This document shows, piece by piece, positions 41,437-50,742 of a stretch of DNA of 64,000 bases. Source of the DNA: Lumbricus rubellus. Its lineage: Eukaryota; Annelida; Clitellata; Crassiclitellata; Lumbricidae. Location of the stretch: positions 17,569,887 to 17,633,886 of the forward strand of contig OX243814.1 in assembly GCA_945859605.1 (NCBI GenBank), written 5' to 3'. The notes beneath the pieces were generated by a model, which was not told the origin of the DNA, made no database searches, and saw nothing but the letters and a program-made list of their open reading frames with translations. Position 1 is the first letter of the stretch. Every line of letters begins with the position of its first letter. A program made the position numbers and the translations under genes.

Positions 41437-41961
41437 ATGTATTGCGTAAAATGTAAAAAACAGACCCAGACGACAGATGTGCAGAACGCCGTGGCTAATA
41501 ATGGGAGATCGATGCTCAGAGGTGTTTGCGTCGTATGCGGGAAAACAAAAACTCAATTCGTGAAGGCGTCTGCTATTGTGCAAGGCGGAGATCTAGTTAG
41601 TTCACTGAACGCTGCCACTAGCAACATTAAATTACCTTGGGCCAAGTTTGCTGGTGAGGTACATTTGCCAGGCCATCAGTTTACTGGTCCCGGTACTAGA
41701 CTAGATTTGCGTCTGAATGCCAACGAAACCCCCAAAGATTGGAGCAAACCTATAAACAGGGTAGATAGCGCGGCATATATTCACGACCTGGCCTACAATC
41801 AACACACTGATACGGCTTCTAGGAATGTCGCTGATAGAGCAATGATAAACCAGCTGAATAATATACCTAATCCAAGCTTGCGGGAACGCGTAGAGAGGGC
41901 GATAGTAAAACCTATTTCATCCGCTAAAACGAGTCTCGGGCTAGGTTTAAAAAAAGCCTAG
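41437..41961 (+). CDS. Zinc-ribbon/phospholipase A2-like protein
   Basis: A 174-aa protein from the ATG at 41437; longer upstream frames overlap the ATPase on the other strand and are not credible. The N-terminus is a Cys4 ribbon (C3, C6, C31, C34; pattern as in DUF5679, YCVKC...GVCVVCG). The C-terminal half has a parvovirus-type PLA2 core: calcium loop FTGPGT (84-87) and the active-site HD pair (H116, D117) in YIHDLAY, then DxxxRNxAD. In parvoviruses such a domain breaches endosomal membranes; the same role here is inference. A GG motif (VQGGD, ~48-52) sits between the two domains. It ends at a slippery-looking heptamer and overlaps the integrase frame. Confidence 0.75.
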   Translation: MYCVKCKKQTQTTDVQNAVANNGRSMLRGVCVVCGKTKTQFVKASAIVQGGDLVSSLNAATSNIKLPWAKFAGEVHLPGHQFTGPGTRLDLRLNANETPKDWSKPINRVDSAAYIHDLAYNQHTDTASRNVADRAMINQLNNIPNPSLRERVERAIVKPISSAKTSLGLGLKKA

Positions 41962-42890
41962 AATTACAGCAGGACCTGAAATGGACTAATCAATTAGCGA
42001 ATGAATTACACAAACCAGTAGTGAGAAATTTTAGGACGAGGCGGGTCCGTGTTGGCGGGATTGACCAGATTTGGGCGGCTGATCTAATCGACATGCAGGC
42101 TTTCGCTAGAGATAATGATGGCGTGAAATTTCTATTGACCGTTATAGATGTGTTTTCGAAATACGGATGGATAGTACCATTACATGACAAGAGTGGGAAG
42201 TCTACAGCCGATGGTTTCGTGAAGATACTCGGAGGTGGTCGACAGCCAGTCAAAGTTTGGTGCGACAAAGGGAAAGAATTTTATAATAAAAATGTAAAGA
42301 ATTTAGTCGAGTTGTATTCTACCGAGAACGAGGGCAAAAGTTGTATCGTAGAAAGATGGGTGCGTTCGATGAAAGATAAAATGTTCAAATACTTTACGGC
42401 TAATTCAACAAGAAGATATATCGATGTACTAGATGAAATGGTTAGTAATTATAATGAAACGAGACATTCCTCCATTAAAATGACCCCCGCGAAGGCTAGT
42501 ATGAAAGTGAACGAAAAGACTGTATTTATGAATTTATACGGCGATGAGATTTCAGAGCCTATTACACCAAAGTTTTCAGTCGGCGATCGAGTCAGAATAA
42601 CTAGGAAGAAGAGCATTTTTGACAAAGGATATATACCTAGATGGACAGAGGAGGTTTTTGTAGTATCTCAGGTTCAATATACAGATCCGCCAACTTACAA
42701 GATCATTGATTCTAATTCTGAGGAAATACAGGGGTCATTCTATGAGCAGGAGCTACAGAAAACAACTCAAGAAATATTTAGAATCGAAAAAGTGATTAGG
42801 AAACGCGGGAAGAAATGTCTCGTGAAGTGGTTGGGCTACCCAGACTCGTTCAACTCGTGGATCAATAACGAAGACTTGTTGACATTGTGA
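41928..42890 (+). CDS. int: Retrovirus-like integrase with chromodomain
   Basis: DDE integrase inserting the element into host DNA. The open frame begins after a TAA at 41925 and has no ATG before the conserved sequence, which already reads 'WTNQLANELHKP' at about 41980-42015. Catalytic residues: Asp in IWAADLID, Asp in VWCDKGKEF, Glu in CIVERW. The D-to-E distance is 28 residues rather than the usual 33-35. The C-terminus has a chromodomain-like 'FRIEKVIRKRGKKCLVKW' with 'LGYPDSFNSWI', often found in Polinton integrases for chromatin targeting. Start options are a -1 shift from the PLA2 frame at 41946-41952, an unconventional start (GTG at 42021), or a lost base. Confidence 0.85.
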   Translation, partial: NESRARFKKSLELQQDLKWTNQLANELHKPVVRNFRTRRVRVGGIDQIWAADLIDMQAFARDNDGVKFLLTVIDVFSKYGWIVPLHDKSGKSTADGFVKILGGGRQPVKVWCDKGKEFYNKNVKNLVELYSTENEGKSCIVERWVRSMKDKMFKYFTANSTRRYIDVLDEMVSNYNETRHSSIKMTPAKASMKVNEKTVFMNLYGDEISEPITPKFSVGDRVRITRKKSIFDKGYIPRWTEEVFVVSQVQYTDPPTYKIIDSNSEEIQGSFYEQELQKTTQEIFRIEKVIRKRGKKCLVKWLGYPDSFNSWINNEDLLTL

Positions 42891-42986
42891 GACGATTATG
42901 AAAAATAGCCTATGTCGTGTTTGATATCGATAACGAAAGTGAATGAAAAGACTGTAGGCCTAATAGCGCGACATCGAATCAAAAAC

Positions 42987-43043
42987 GTGACAAGAAATTA
43001 AAAGTGTGACAAGAAATTAAAAGTGTGACAAGAAATTAAAAGT
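42987..43043 (+). repeat. 19-bp tandem repeat, three copies
   Basis: Exact copies of GTGACAAGAAATTAAAAGT start at 42987, 43006 and 43025, with a partial fourth at 43044. The last copy forms the left arm of the adjoining hairpin. Confidence 0.95.
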
Positions 43044-43073
43044 GTGACACTTCTGTTTCTATGTCACACTTTT
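43038..43073. terminator. 12-bp hairpin at integrase/SAP junction
   Basis: AAAAGTGTGACA (43038-43049), a 12-nt loop, then TGTCACACTTTT (43062-43073): a perfect 12-bp stem. It lies after the integrase stop (42890) and before the stop of the convergent SAP gene. Same dimensions as the hairpin at 35177-35212. A termination or polyadenylation role is inferred. Confidence 0.65.
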
Positions 43074-43561
43074 TACGCGGTGTTCCTAAAAACTGAACCT
43101 CTACTATAGCTGTAATAATTTGTACATTTTGATAAAACTTGGAAAACTTCAGTTTAGTGGACCGGAATCAGATTACTATCAGCGTTGTAAATGGGACAGC
43201 GTACAAGCAAAGGAATAAAATAGTCTATCTCGCAATAATATTCTAAAATTTCTGTCGATAAATTCTCTTTTTTACGTTCGCTGTGTATTTAGCTTTGAGG
43301 AGGTGTTAATTGCGAGTCATAAAAATTAGGCCTATAGCCCGAGCGGCGCATAGCTTCGGCTAGCTGGTTTATTCAGCCGTGTGTGTAATATCGAAAGCGA
43401 AAACGAACTTAGCCTCTTCGCTGTGTAAACAACAACTAGACCGAGATCGTTCTACATATGTGCTGCGACTCCGCGAGTGTCTGTATCTGAGATTACAATA
43501 ATAAACCAACGGTGTAAAATCGTTTGCGATATTGTAATCCCGTTCCTACGTCGTAGTCCAC

Positions 43562-43879
43562 TCACGCCCCTGCATCACACAGGCATGAGTTGCCATTGCA
43601 TTGACAATTAACGACGATGATCTCGTTGTCGATCAAACTAACATCACACGGGGGTGAGTTGCCATTGCGCCGACGGCGAACGTCGGTAATCGTGCGTGGA
43701 CGTTGTTGGCGATCCGGCCGTGGATACTTGCATGGACATTCATCGTCGTAGCATTCGCGGTTGTGGGCGTCAATTACAACAATCAACTCCGATCTCCGCA
43801 GTCTTGTTGTATAATGAACCAAGCCGAGCTGCCTGGCGATTTTTCGTAATTCAGTTTTAGTTTTATTCGGGTAGACCAT
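43562..43879 (-). CDS. Small SAP-domain protein
   Basis: A 105-aa protein starting at the ATG at 43879 (AATAAAAATG context). Residues 5-36 read KTKTELRKIARQLGLVHYTT followed by RLRRSELIVVI, a SAP-type DNA-binding helix-turn-helix resembling the two SAP-like modules in the polymerase N-terminus. The remainder is Cys-rich (CYDDECPCKY; CQCNGNSCLCD) and may bind metal. It is the only minus-strand gene at this end of the element and is 60 bp from the right inverted repeat. A role in binding the repeat ends or in replication is plausible but unproven. Confidence 0.55.
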   Translation of the reverse strand: MVYPNKTKTELRKIARQLGLVHYTTRLRRSELIVVIDAHNRECYDDECPCKYPRPDRQQRPRTITDVRRRRNGNSPPCDVSLIDNEIIVVNCQCNGNSCLCDAGA

Positions 43880-43938
43880 TTTTATTGGAATATCTTGTCT
43901 TTAAGCCGAGCCGGATATTCCATGAATATGAAAAAGTA

Positions 43939-44116
43939 AGGCTGACATTGGTCAATCTGCGCGGGCACTCAGTTTTTTAGGCTGGTATTGGTCAAATGGA
44001 CGAAAGTGAAGGCCGTATAGGTCAGATGGGTCAAAGGTGAAGGCCGTACTGGTCGAATGGGCCAAGGTCAAGGCTGTATTGGTCAAATGTCCGAGCTTGC
44101 TGCAATGACCTCTACT
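43939..44116 (-). repeat. Polinton right terminal inverted repeat
   Basis: Inverted partner of the left repeat, ending ATGACCTCTACT at 44116. It holds the same ~30-bp internal units. The flanking ATTATA resembles the ATTATG before the left end. Confidence 0.95.
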
Positions 44117-44629
44117 ATTATAGAATAATATACACCCGAATAAAAAGTCCATTACTCAATGCTGAGGTGGTCACAATATTATGTATAATCCTTCTCGACA
44201 TGCATCGCTGATATATCGTGCAATATTCTTTAACGGCTAGTTAATGGTGATCGAGACATTATATTATGTTGGTGGCATGTAATGACCGGATGGTTATGGC
44301 TTCGTTATATCGCTCACCGAAGACCACATAGATCCCTTTTGAGTCACATTCAGTCATCAACTTATTATATCCGACATTAACTCCAATACCAGCTGCAGAT
44401 GAAACCGTCATTTCCAAAGTTAAACATAATAATGTTTAACATTGGAAATGGTGGTACCTGCAGTTGTAGCTAATGTGATGCTCAATAACACTATTATTAA
44501 TAATAATAATAATAATATTATATAATTTATATTATATAATATTATTAAGCATTATAACATCCGCTGTTATTGGTACCACTCGTAGCCTACCGGTGCGTTA
44601 GCTGCGATCTTGGCATATTCATCATTGCA
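44117..44629. other. Right flank of the Polinton with imperfect palindrome
   Basis: A ~105-bp imperfect inverted repeat lies at about 44373-44477, centred on GTTAAACAT-aata-ATGTTTAAC (44419-44440). (TTA/ATT)n-rich AT sequence follows to 44556. No gene. Confidence 0.6.
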
Positions 44630-44668
44630 ATCATAATCATCATCACCATCCTCATCCACATCATAATC

Positions 44669-44732
<64 letters not shown>

Positions 44733-44843
44733 ATTCATCATCATCATCATCAACATTGTCATCATCATCATCATCATCGTCATCATCATCATCATCATCA
44801 TCATCATTATCATCAATTCATCATCAATTCATCATCATCATCC

Positions 44844-44885
<42 letters not shown>

Positions 44886-44886
44886 A

Positions 44887-44974
<88 letters not shown>

Positions 44975-45045
44975 ATTCATCATCATCATCATCAATTCAT
45001 CATCATCATCATCATCCTCTTCCTCATCATTATCATCAACAACGA
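44630..45045. repeat. (ATC)n microsatellite, long
   Basis: Nearly 400 bp of CAT/ATC repeat punctuated by CAATTCATC interruptions at irregular intervals. Isoleucine- and serine-rich frames are artefacts. Confidence 0.97.
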
Positions 45046-45208
45046 CATCATCACCACGATCGTAATATTTTTTTCGTCTTCTTCTTCGTCGTCTTTTTCT
45101 CTTCTGCATTTCTATTTCTCCTTCTTTTCAGCAATAAAATCAACAAGACATAATTATCATGATCAGTTCATAAGTTAAGTCGATGTTTATTTTCTGTCTA
45201 ATTATTTG

Positions 45209-45257
45209 TGATATCATCATCATCAATGATCATCATCATCATCATTATTATGTTCAT

Positions 45258-45318
<61 letters not shown>

Positions 45319-45352
45319 GTCGTCGTCGTCATCATCATCATCATCATCATCA

Positions 45353-45386
<34 letters not shown>

Positions 45387-45393
45387 TATGTTC
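45209..45393. repeat. (ATC)n microsatellite
   Basis: Second long CAT repeat, with a short (GTC)n interruption at about 45318-45330. Poly-His/poly-Met frames are artefacts. Confidence 0.97.
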
Positions 45394-46378
45394 ATCAGAT
45401 CTTCTGCATTTTCGAGAGAGTGTACTTCAGTGCAGGTGTAGCCTCTCTTTCGTGCCAATACTGTGGCAGGTGCAAAACGTCTTTTCAAAGACCGACTGAC
45501 AACGTAAACCAAAGCGAGGCGCAACACAACACGTGTCACGTGAGCCTCCTTTCAGCATAGTAGCCTCGATATGATTGCGTTCAAGGAAATAAAGCAAATC
45601 GACATCAGCCAAGAGAACATTCAGCCAAATTCATGGGGAAATTATTGTGCGAAAAAGGCGGCAAAATAATATTATTGTTTGGGTGGTAAAACGTTCTCGA
45701 CCATTCCTGTCCTGTTGTCCTTTTGTCCTGTTGTCCTGTTTTCTGTTGTCCATTGTTGTCATGTGCTCGTCGTATAAAATCGTGCTGACATCACGTGCCT
45801 CTCATTCTGTCAAGTTAATGCCAGGCTACCTGGCGCTTCTGGGTCCAACGAGAGCGGTTTTATGAGCGGAGTCCAATATACCAACAGATAATGTTATACT
45901 GCGTAAGATGTAGGGAGGTCGTTTCTAAGAAACGAAGGTGGGGGTGTGGGGGTGGGGTTCGCTTTCCGTTTCTCAGAAACGACCAGGCTGTTACTCTGTC
46001 TTCCTGATCCGCTGCGGCGTAATTGATGTTAGCGACCAATTAATTATTGCTTTATTTCCAACTAATCTTTCTTGTCGAAGATAATTGAGATGCATGACTA
46101 CATGTGTAGACGCTGCTGCTCACGTGTGTTATCTTCAGATAAGGTTTCTCATTCCTCAATTGCAGGCATGGTAATTCAGAAAGCTTTTTTCACGGGTCCG
46201 TTCAAATTCGTATTCTGTGGGAACAAGCAGACTGAGGTTTTGTGGGTCCAAATGGTCTGAGTATTCATTGGTTTCGCTTAATCTTCCACTGGATTCCAGC
46301 CAGGGCTGAAAGTGGTTTGGAAAAGTTGCCGGGTCTGACTTTGGCGGACGAGCCGACGCCATTGAGCCGACGACGACG
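45394..46378. other. Non-coding; paired palindromes near 45917-45984
   Basis: Short open frames have no recognised domain. CGTTTCTAAGAAACG (45920-45934) and CGTTTCTCAGAAACG (45967-45981) flank a G-rich stretch. Confidence 0.5.
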
Positions 46379-46636
<258 letters not shown>

Positions 46637-46854
46637 GTTTGTTTGTATGTGCACTTATTAAAGCGCCCCTTCAAGCTCTCACTACTCAGAGGCGCTCCCG
46701 AATGCAGAGCGGACACTGTATCGGAGTTTGACACCAAAGGGCTGAGCAATTGCAAGTGAAGGACTTGCCCAAGGTACTTACGCGGCGAGGTGGATTCGAA
46801 CCTCGAACTTTCCGGCTCCAAGGCAACGACGCCGCCGCTACACCACCGCGCCCC
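46637..46854 (-). mobile_element. tRNA-derived SINE, copy 4
   Basis: Full-length minus-strand copy. The A-box complement (CTACACCACCGCGCCCC) ends at 46854 and the B-box complement GGATTCGAACC is near 46792. The 3' end 'gcacttattaaagcgcccc' is at the left. GAT repeats lie on both sides, so it inserted in, or carried, a microsatellite. Confidence 0.92.
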
Positions 46855-48045
46855 TCAAGATGATGATGATGATGACGACGAAGATGACTGTGAAATCTAT
46901 GAGGATGATGTTGATAGTGATGAACAATACATCACAATTAAGCTTATAAATAGATCAATTTTTCTGCAACCTCATTTTCAAAACCTGAACATTGCTGAAC
47001 CATCATTCCTACAGACAGGTCTATACACAATAATATTACACACCATGCTGCTATAAATACCTAAAGGCAATACATGTATATGATGAGACCATAATATTAT
47101 ATAGTCGGCCAGACATAAGGCCAAACGATGTCACACTGTTTTCGTTTATTCTATGCTCCAAAAGCACGCTGTCCCCACTAAAAGCAAACTAATTCATCCT
47201 CACGCTATAATAGGAATTCCTATTACGTTACTGAAATACGCGTCTGATGATATTATTACATCTCATCTTCTATCGACGTGCGTGTTCGTGCGAAGTCTAC
47301 ACAAGTGAAATCATTCAACGCAGTTGGCGTCCGTAATTCCCCGAATAATTAAATTATTTTCCTATTCATCAAACGTTGCCATCCTTTCTCCGATCGAATT
47401 TGATGGCAATATAATTTTGGCGGCGATGGCAGAAGCAGCATCATTCTCAGCCAGCATCCCTCCATCATCACCATCATCACCATCAACATCACCAGCAGCA
47501 GCAGGACCAGCGTTGTCGGAGGAATTCTCTGCCTTCATCACAAGCAAATGGACTTCGGTATCTGAAGGTTTGGAGCAGCTCAGTCTCCCTCCGTGATTAA
47601 TTCTTCCAGAAACCCTGACTGGCGCATAATCTTCGCCCCGGATTTCACGAAATCCACATGAAAACCACGGCAGGTTTGGAAAAAACACACGTGGACGAAC
47701 AGAAAGACTCGGACAGACATATAGACAGACACTCAGACGTGGATATGGATACAGGGGAGGCTACGGGTTGACAGAGAAAAAGGTTCGGATCAGTGTTAAT
47801 TGATGAATGAACGTTGGAATTGATTTATTGTGTCATATACGATGCATGGACGACGGTGGACGGACCATTGGACGGTGGATATAAAGTAGAGCGAAATGTC
47901 GCTTTTATACGTCGTTTCTGTCATGACATCCAATACATTCCTTCATTCTTACTACATGTATATTGCTCGAGATTTCGTCCTCAAACTCCGACTTTCTTTA
48001 TGACTTTCTGTTGGCCTACGCTTCACTCCCTCCTCTGGCTGTCTT
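46855..48045. other. Non-coding, no recognised gene
   Basis: Frames at 47324-47596 (plus) and 47362-47688 (minus) overlap on opposite strands. One contains Ser/Pro/Ala-rich CAT-repeat sequence and neither has a recognisable domain. Confidence 0.5.
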
Positions 48046-48296
48046 ATGTCCGTCTGTCTGTCTGTCTCTCTGTATATCTCTGTCTGTATGTCTGTCGTTG
48101 AATACCAGGGCTAATGTTCGTGATACATGCTATACGCTCTGTTTTTCATTCGTCTGTTTCTCTGTTTCTGTTTCTGTCTCTGTCTCTGTCTGTCTCTGTC
48201 TGTCTCTCGGTCTCTGTCGCCGTTTCTGTTTCTGTCTCTGTCTGTCTGTCTGTCTGTGTGTGTCTCACTGTCTCTCTGTTTCTCTGTCTCTTATGT
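48046..48296. repeat. (TCTG/TCTCTG)n microsatellite
   Basis: Pyrimidine-rich repeat of the class seen at 1434 and 19698. Confidence 0.94.
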
Positions 48297-48835
48297 CTTG
48301 TTTATTACATATCCAACTTCCACGACCATTGCTCGACGAGCATTGCTCGTTATACCATGAACTGCAATCTGACAGAAACCTTCATTACCTGTCACCGACA
48401 GATCATTCTGTCTTTTGAGATTACTATCCCTGAAAAAATTTCACCAGTAGGCTATACAGTAAGTTAAGTAAACATACATGCACGCATAGTGATTATAATT
48501 ATGCACACCTATAGACTACATACTAGATATACAGATTACATACTTACATATATATATATACATATACAGACTACATACTTACGTAGTTACACACATAGTG
48601 TCACATACATACGCTTACATGTAAAAATAATATTCGTTATATTTTTGGCAGGGAAAATTGCATAGATTATTTCAAGGCAGGTTCGACCAAATGACTAAAA
48701 ACGGTCGTCAGTTTTTTCCGGTGAAATATAATTTTTTTTGCCTATCTGAGACCAAAAATGTTGCCCCCTTAGAAATTTTATGTATCCGCCCCCGATTTTT
48801 GTATGCACACGAAGATAGTTCTTCTACATTTCACC
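48297..48835. other. Non-coding, transposon-derived fragments
   Basis: Poorly conserved, with 'gaccaaatgactaaaaacggtcgtcag' at 48686-48712 (related to 'gatgactaaataaaaaggtcgtcag' inside the next MITE). Probably decayed MITE sequence. Confidence 0.5.
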
Positions 48836-49127
48836 CAAGGCCGTAGACAGGGGAGTGTTTTGGGTGTTTGAACACCCCCCGAAATGGAAAATGCAGAAAA
48901 ATCTATTGCATTTTCTATGAAATAAAGCCATGAAAACACCCCCCCCCCCCCAAATGAAATAATAGATTTAATTTCGATCCGAAAAATTGAAGTTGATGAC
49001 TAAATAAAAAGGTCGTCAGAAAAGTTGTCAACTGGAAAATTTTCAGGAAATTCAGCCTCCCCAAAACTGAAATCCTGGCGGCGCCACTGAAAACACCCTC
49101 CGAAATAAAATCCTGGCTACGGCCTTG
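48836..49127 (+). mobile_element. hAT-like MITE, 292 bp
   Basis: It begins CAAGGCCGTAGACAGG and ends with the inverse CCTGGCTACGGCCTTG, giving terminal repeats of about 16 bp with one mismatch. An 8-bp duplication ATTTCACC flanks it perfectly (48828-48835 and 49128-49135). Poly-C and poly-G arms lie inside. A nested terminus-like 'CAGTGGCGCCGCCAGG' (inverted, near 49074-49090) suggests a composite origin. Same family as 21793. Confidence 0.88.
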
Positions 49128-49135
49128 ATTTCACC

Positions 49136-49596
49136 ATACATGTTTATCAATATTTAGGCCCTTCTCACTTGGAAAGAAGAATATGTTCAAGATTACCTTT
49201 AAAACTGCACACATGCGGTTCTTTATCGAACCCGTATGTATACAAACTATACATTGTATACATTATACAGTATACACTGTTATACAGACGCCAAGTCTAT
49301 TAGACGACCATGCATAGAACTGGTTTCTTATCCCATTGTATATCGCATAGAGCCCGAAAGTCGCCATATTATATGCACTGAAAACGTATAATTATCACCA
49401 CCTGAACGTTTTATATTATCTGAAGATCACCTGCATATTATACATGTACATTGTACAACATGTACGTGTAACTATAACCGGTAACGAAGTAACCTTGTTG
49501 AAAGGCGAGACGAAACCACAGGCTGCAGCAGAGAGCTTGAGACCATCGTAACATACAGCAGCCGTTCGTTCATCACTGGGCCAAAGAAAAGGAGAA
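49136..49596. other. Non-coding, no recognised gene
   Basis: Nothing supportable. Confidence 0.5.
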
Positions 49597-49621
49597 GATT
49601 CAGCAGCAGCAGCAGCAGCAG

Positions 49622-49660
<39 letters not shown>

Positions 49661-49672
49661 CAGCAACAGCAG
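49597..49672. repeat. (CAG)n with CAA interruptions
   Basis: CAG repeat with regular CAA interruptions in its second half. The poly-Leu frame on the minus strand is an artefact. Confidence 0.96.
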
Positions 49673-50742
49673 TGGTGACTGGACTCAGGTGAGAGAGATT
49701 AGAACGGGATTTATGACCAACGACGAATCCAGCGGATAGAAACCACCGGAGAAGCAGCGAACAAATCCCAACTGATCTCCGGTTGTCTCTTTAGAAAGAT
49801 TGCTATCTGTGTGTAACACTGTGTATGGTGTACAGCGTGTCGCCTTCTCGCCTGTGTCTCTCCCTTTGTCTGTCTGTCTTTGTCTGCTTAGACTATATAT
49901 ATATATATATATTGTATATTTTATATATTTTATATATTACAGTAGTCCATCTTTCTGCAGCTGTGACTTGCCGAGCAAATCCGGAATTTTATGCCATCTC
50001 GTTACGACGGATATTTGCTACGGTATACACGCTGCAAATCATGTTTCAATTAAGTACATAATATTTATTAGATGTCATACATATAGGCTATAGATATATG
50101 ACATATGTATGTATAACATTGTATATATGATTATACATGTATATGCTGTGTACATTGTGTATATATTTATAGGCCCCTATATATATCGCATACATACACA
50201 CTCATGATAAGCGCGTGATTCTGACACGTTGTATTGATTTTATATATATATATATATATATATATCAATATATGTATTTATTGATGCTAAGGGTAGGCTA
50301 TACATATTATATACACAGGAATGAAGCTCCCGATGCGAATGTAACAAATCCTTACAAATCTCACACAGCTGACAACTACACATACCTACACACACACCTA
50401 CACACACACACACACGCACACACACACACACACACACACTATAATATGCATACACAATACACTTCAGTGTGAATATATGAGTGCATATAATTCTATCGAA
50501 ATGAAGTTCTTCGCTGTATCCATGCTGCTGCAGTGTTCTTGGAAGCGTTGAAAATGTTGAGTTATAAATACTCGTGCACTGCTGCAGACGCAGTGCCACT
50601 GCACAATGCACATGTCATGCCTACTCATCATTGCATCTGTTATAACAAACCATCCATCTCCATATATAAATCCGACTCTTTATTTAGTTTTATCTTTTTG
50701 GTCATACATATAAGAGCTGCGGGATTTTTCTACTGCAATGAC
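49673..50742. other. Non-coding with (TA)n and (CA)n runs
   Basis: (TA)n at 49892-49913 and about 50240-50265; (CA)n at about 50385-50440. No gene. Confidence 0.55.

Larger units (their letters stand above)
42891..43561. other. Polinton non-coding region between convergent genes
   Basis: Holds three 19-bp repeats GTGACAAGAAATTAAAAGT (42987-43043) running into a perfect hairpin. An AATAAA follows for the plus strand (43214) and one for the minus strand (43378-43383). The only octamers TAGGCCTA in this part of the element (42955 and 43327) are here. Confidence 0.7.
28451..44116. mobile_element. Maverick/Polinton element, 15.7 kb
   Basis: Self-synthesising, virus-like DNA transposon with ~180-bp terminal inverted repeats beginning AGTAGAG and ending CTCTACT. 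ATTATG precedes it (28445-28450) and ATTATA follows it (44117-44122), a 5-of-6 match to the 6-bp duplication expected for this class. It encodes the full Polinton signature: protein-primed family B DNA polymerase, retrovirus-like integrase with chromodomain, adenain-like protease, packaging ATPase, double-jelly-roll major capsid and penton proteins, with several accessory virion proteins. Genes are tightly packed (often under 40 bp apart) and apparently intronless. Polymerase, pVI-like, dUTPase-like and integrase genes show frame breaks, so this copy is probably inactive or carries sequence errors. Confidence 0.97.

Noticed and set aside
28453..44122. Polinton boundary at 28459 with flanks TAGAGT/ATTATA
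   Set aside because: The flanks do not match; extending the left end to 28451 gives a 5-of-6 duplication.
44570..45178. 202-codon Ile/Ser-rich frame
   Set aside because: It is a translation of an (ATC)n microsatellite.
47324..47688. Overlapping opposite-strand frames as a host exon
   Set aside because: Composition is Ser/Pro/Ala low complexity with CAT repeats; no splice partners or domain.
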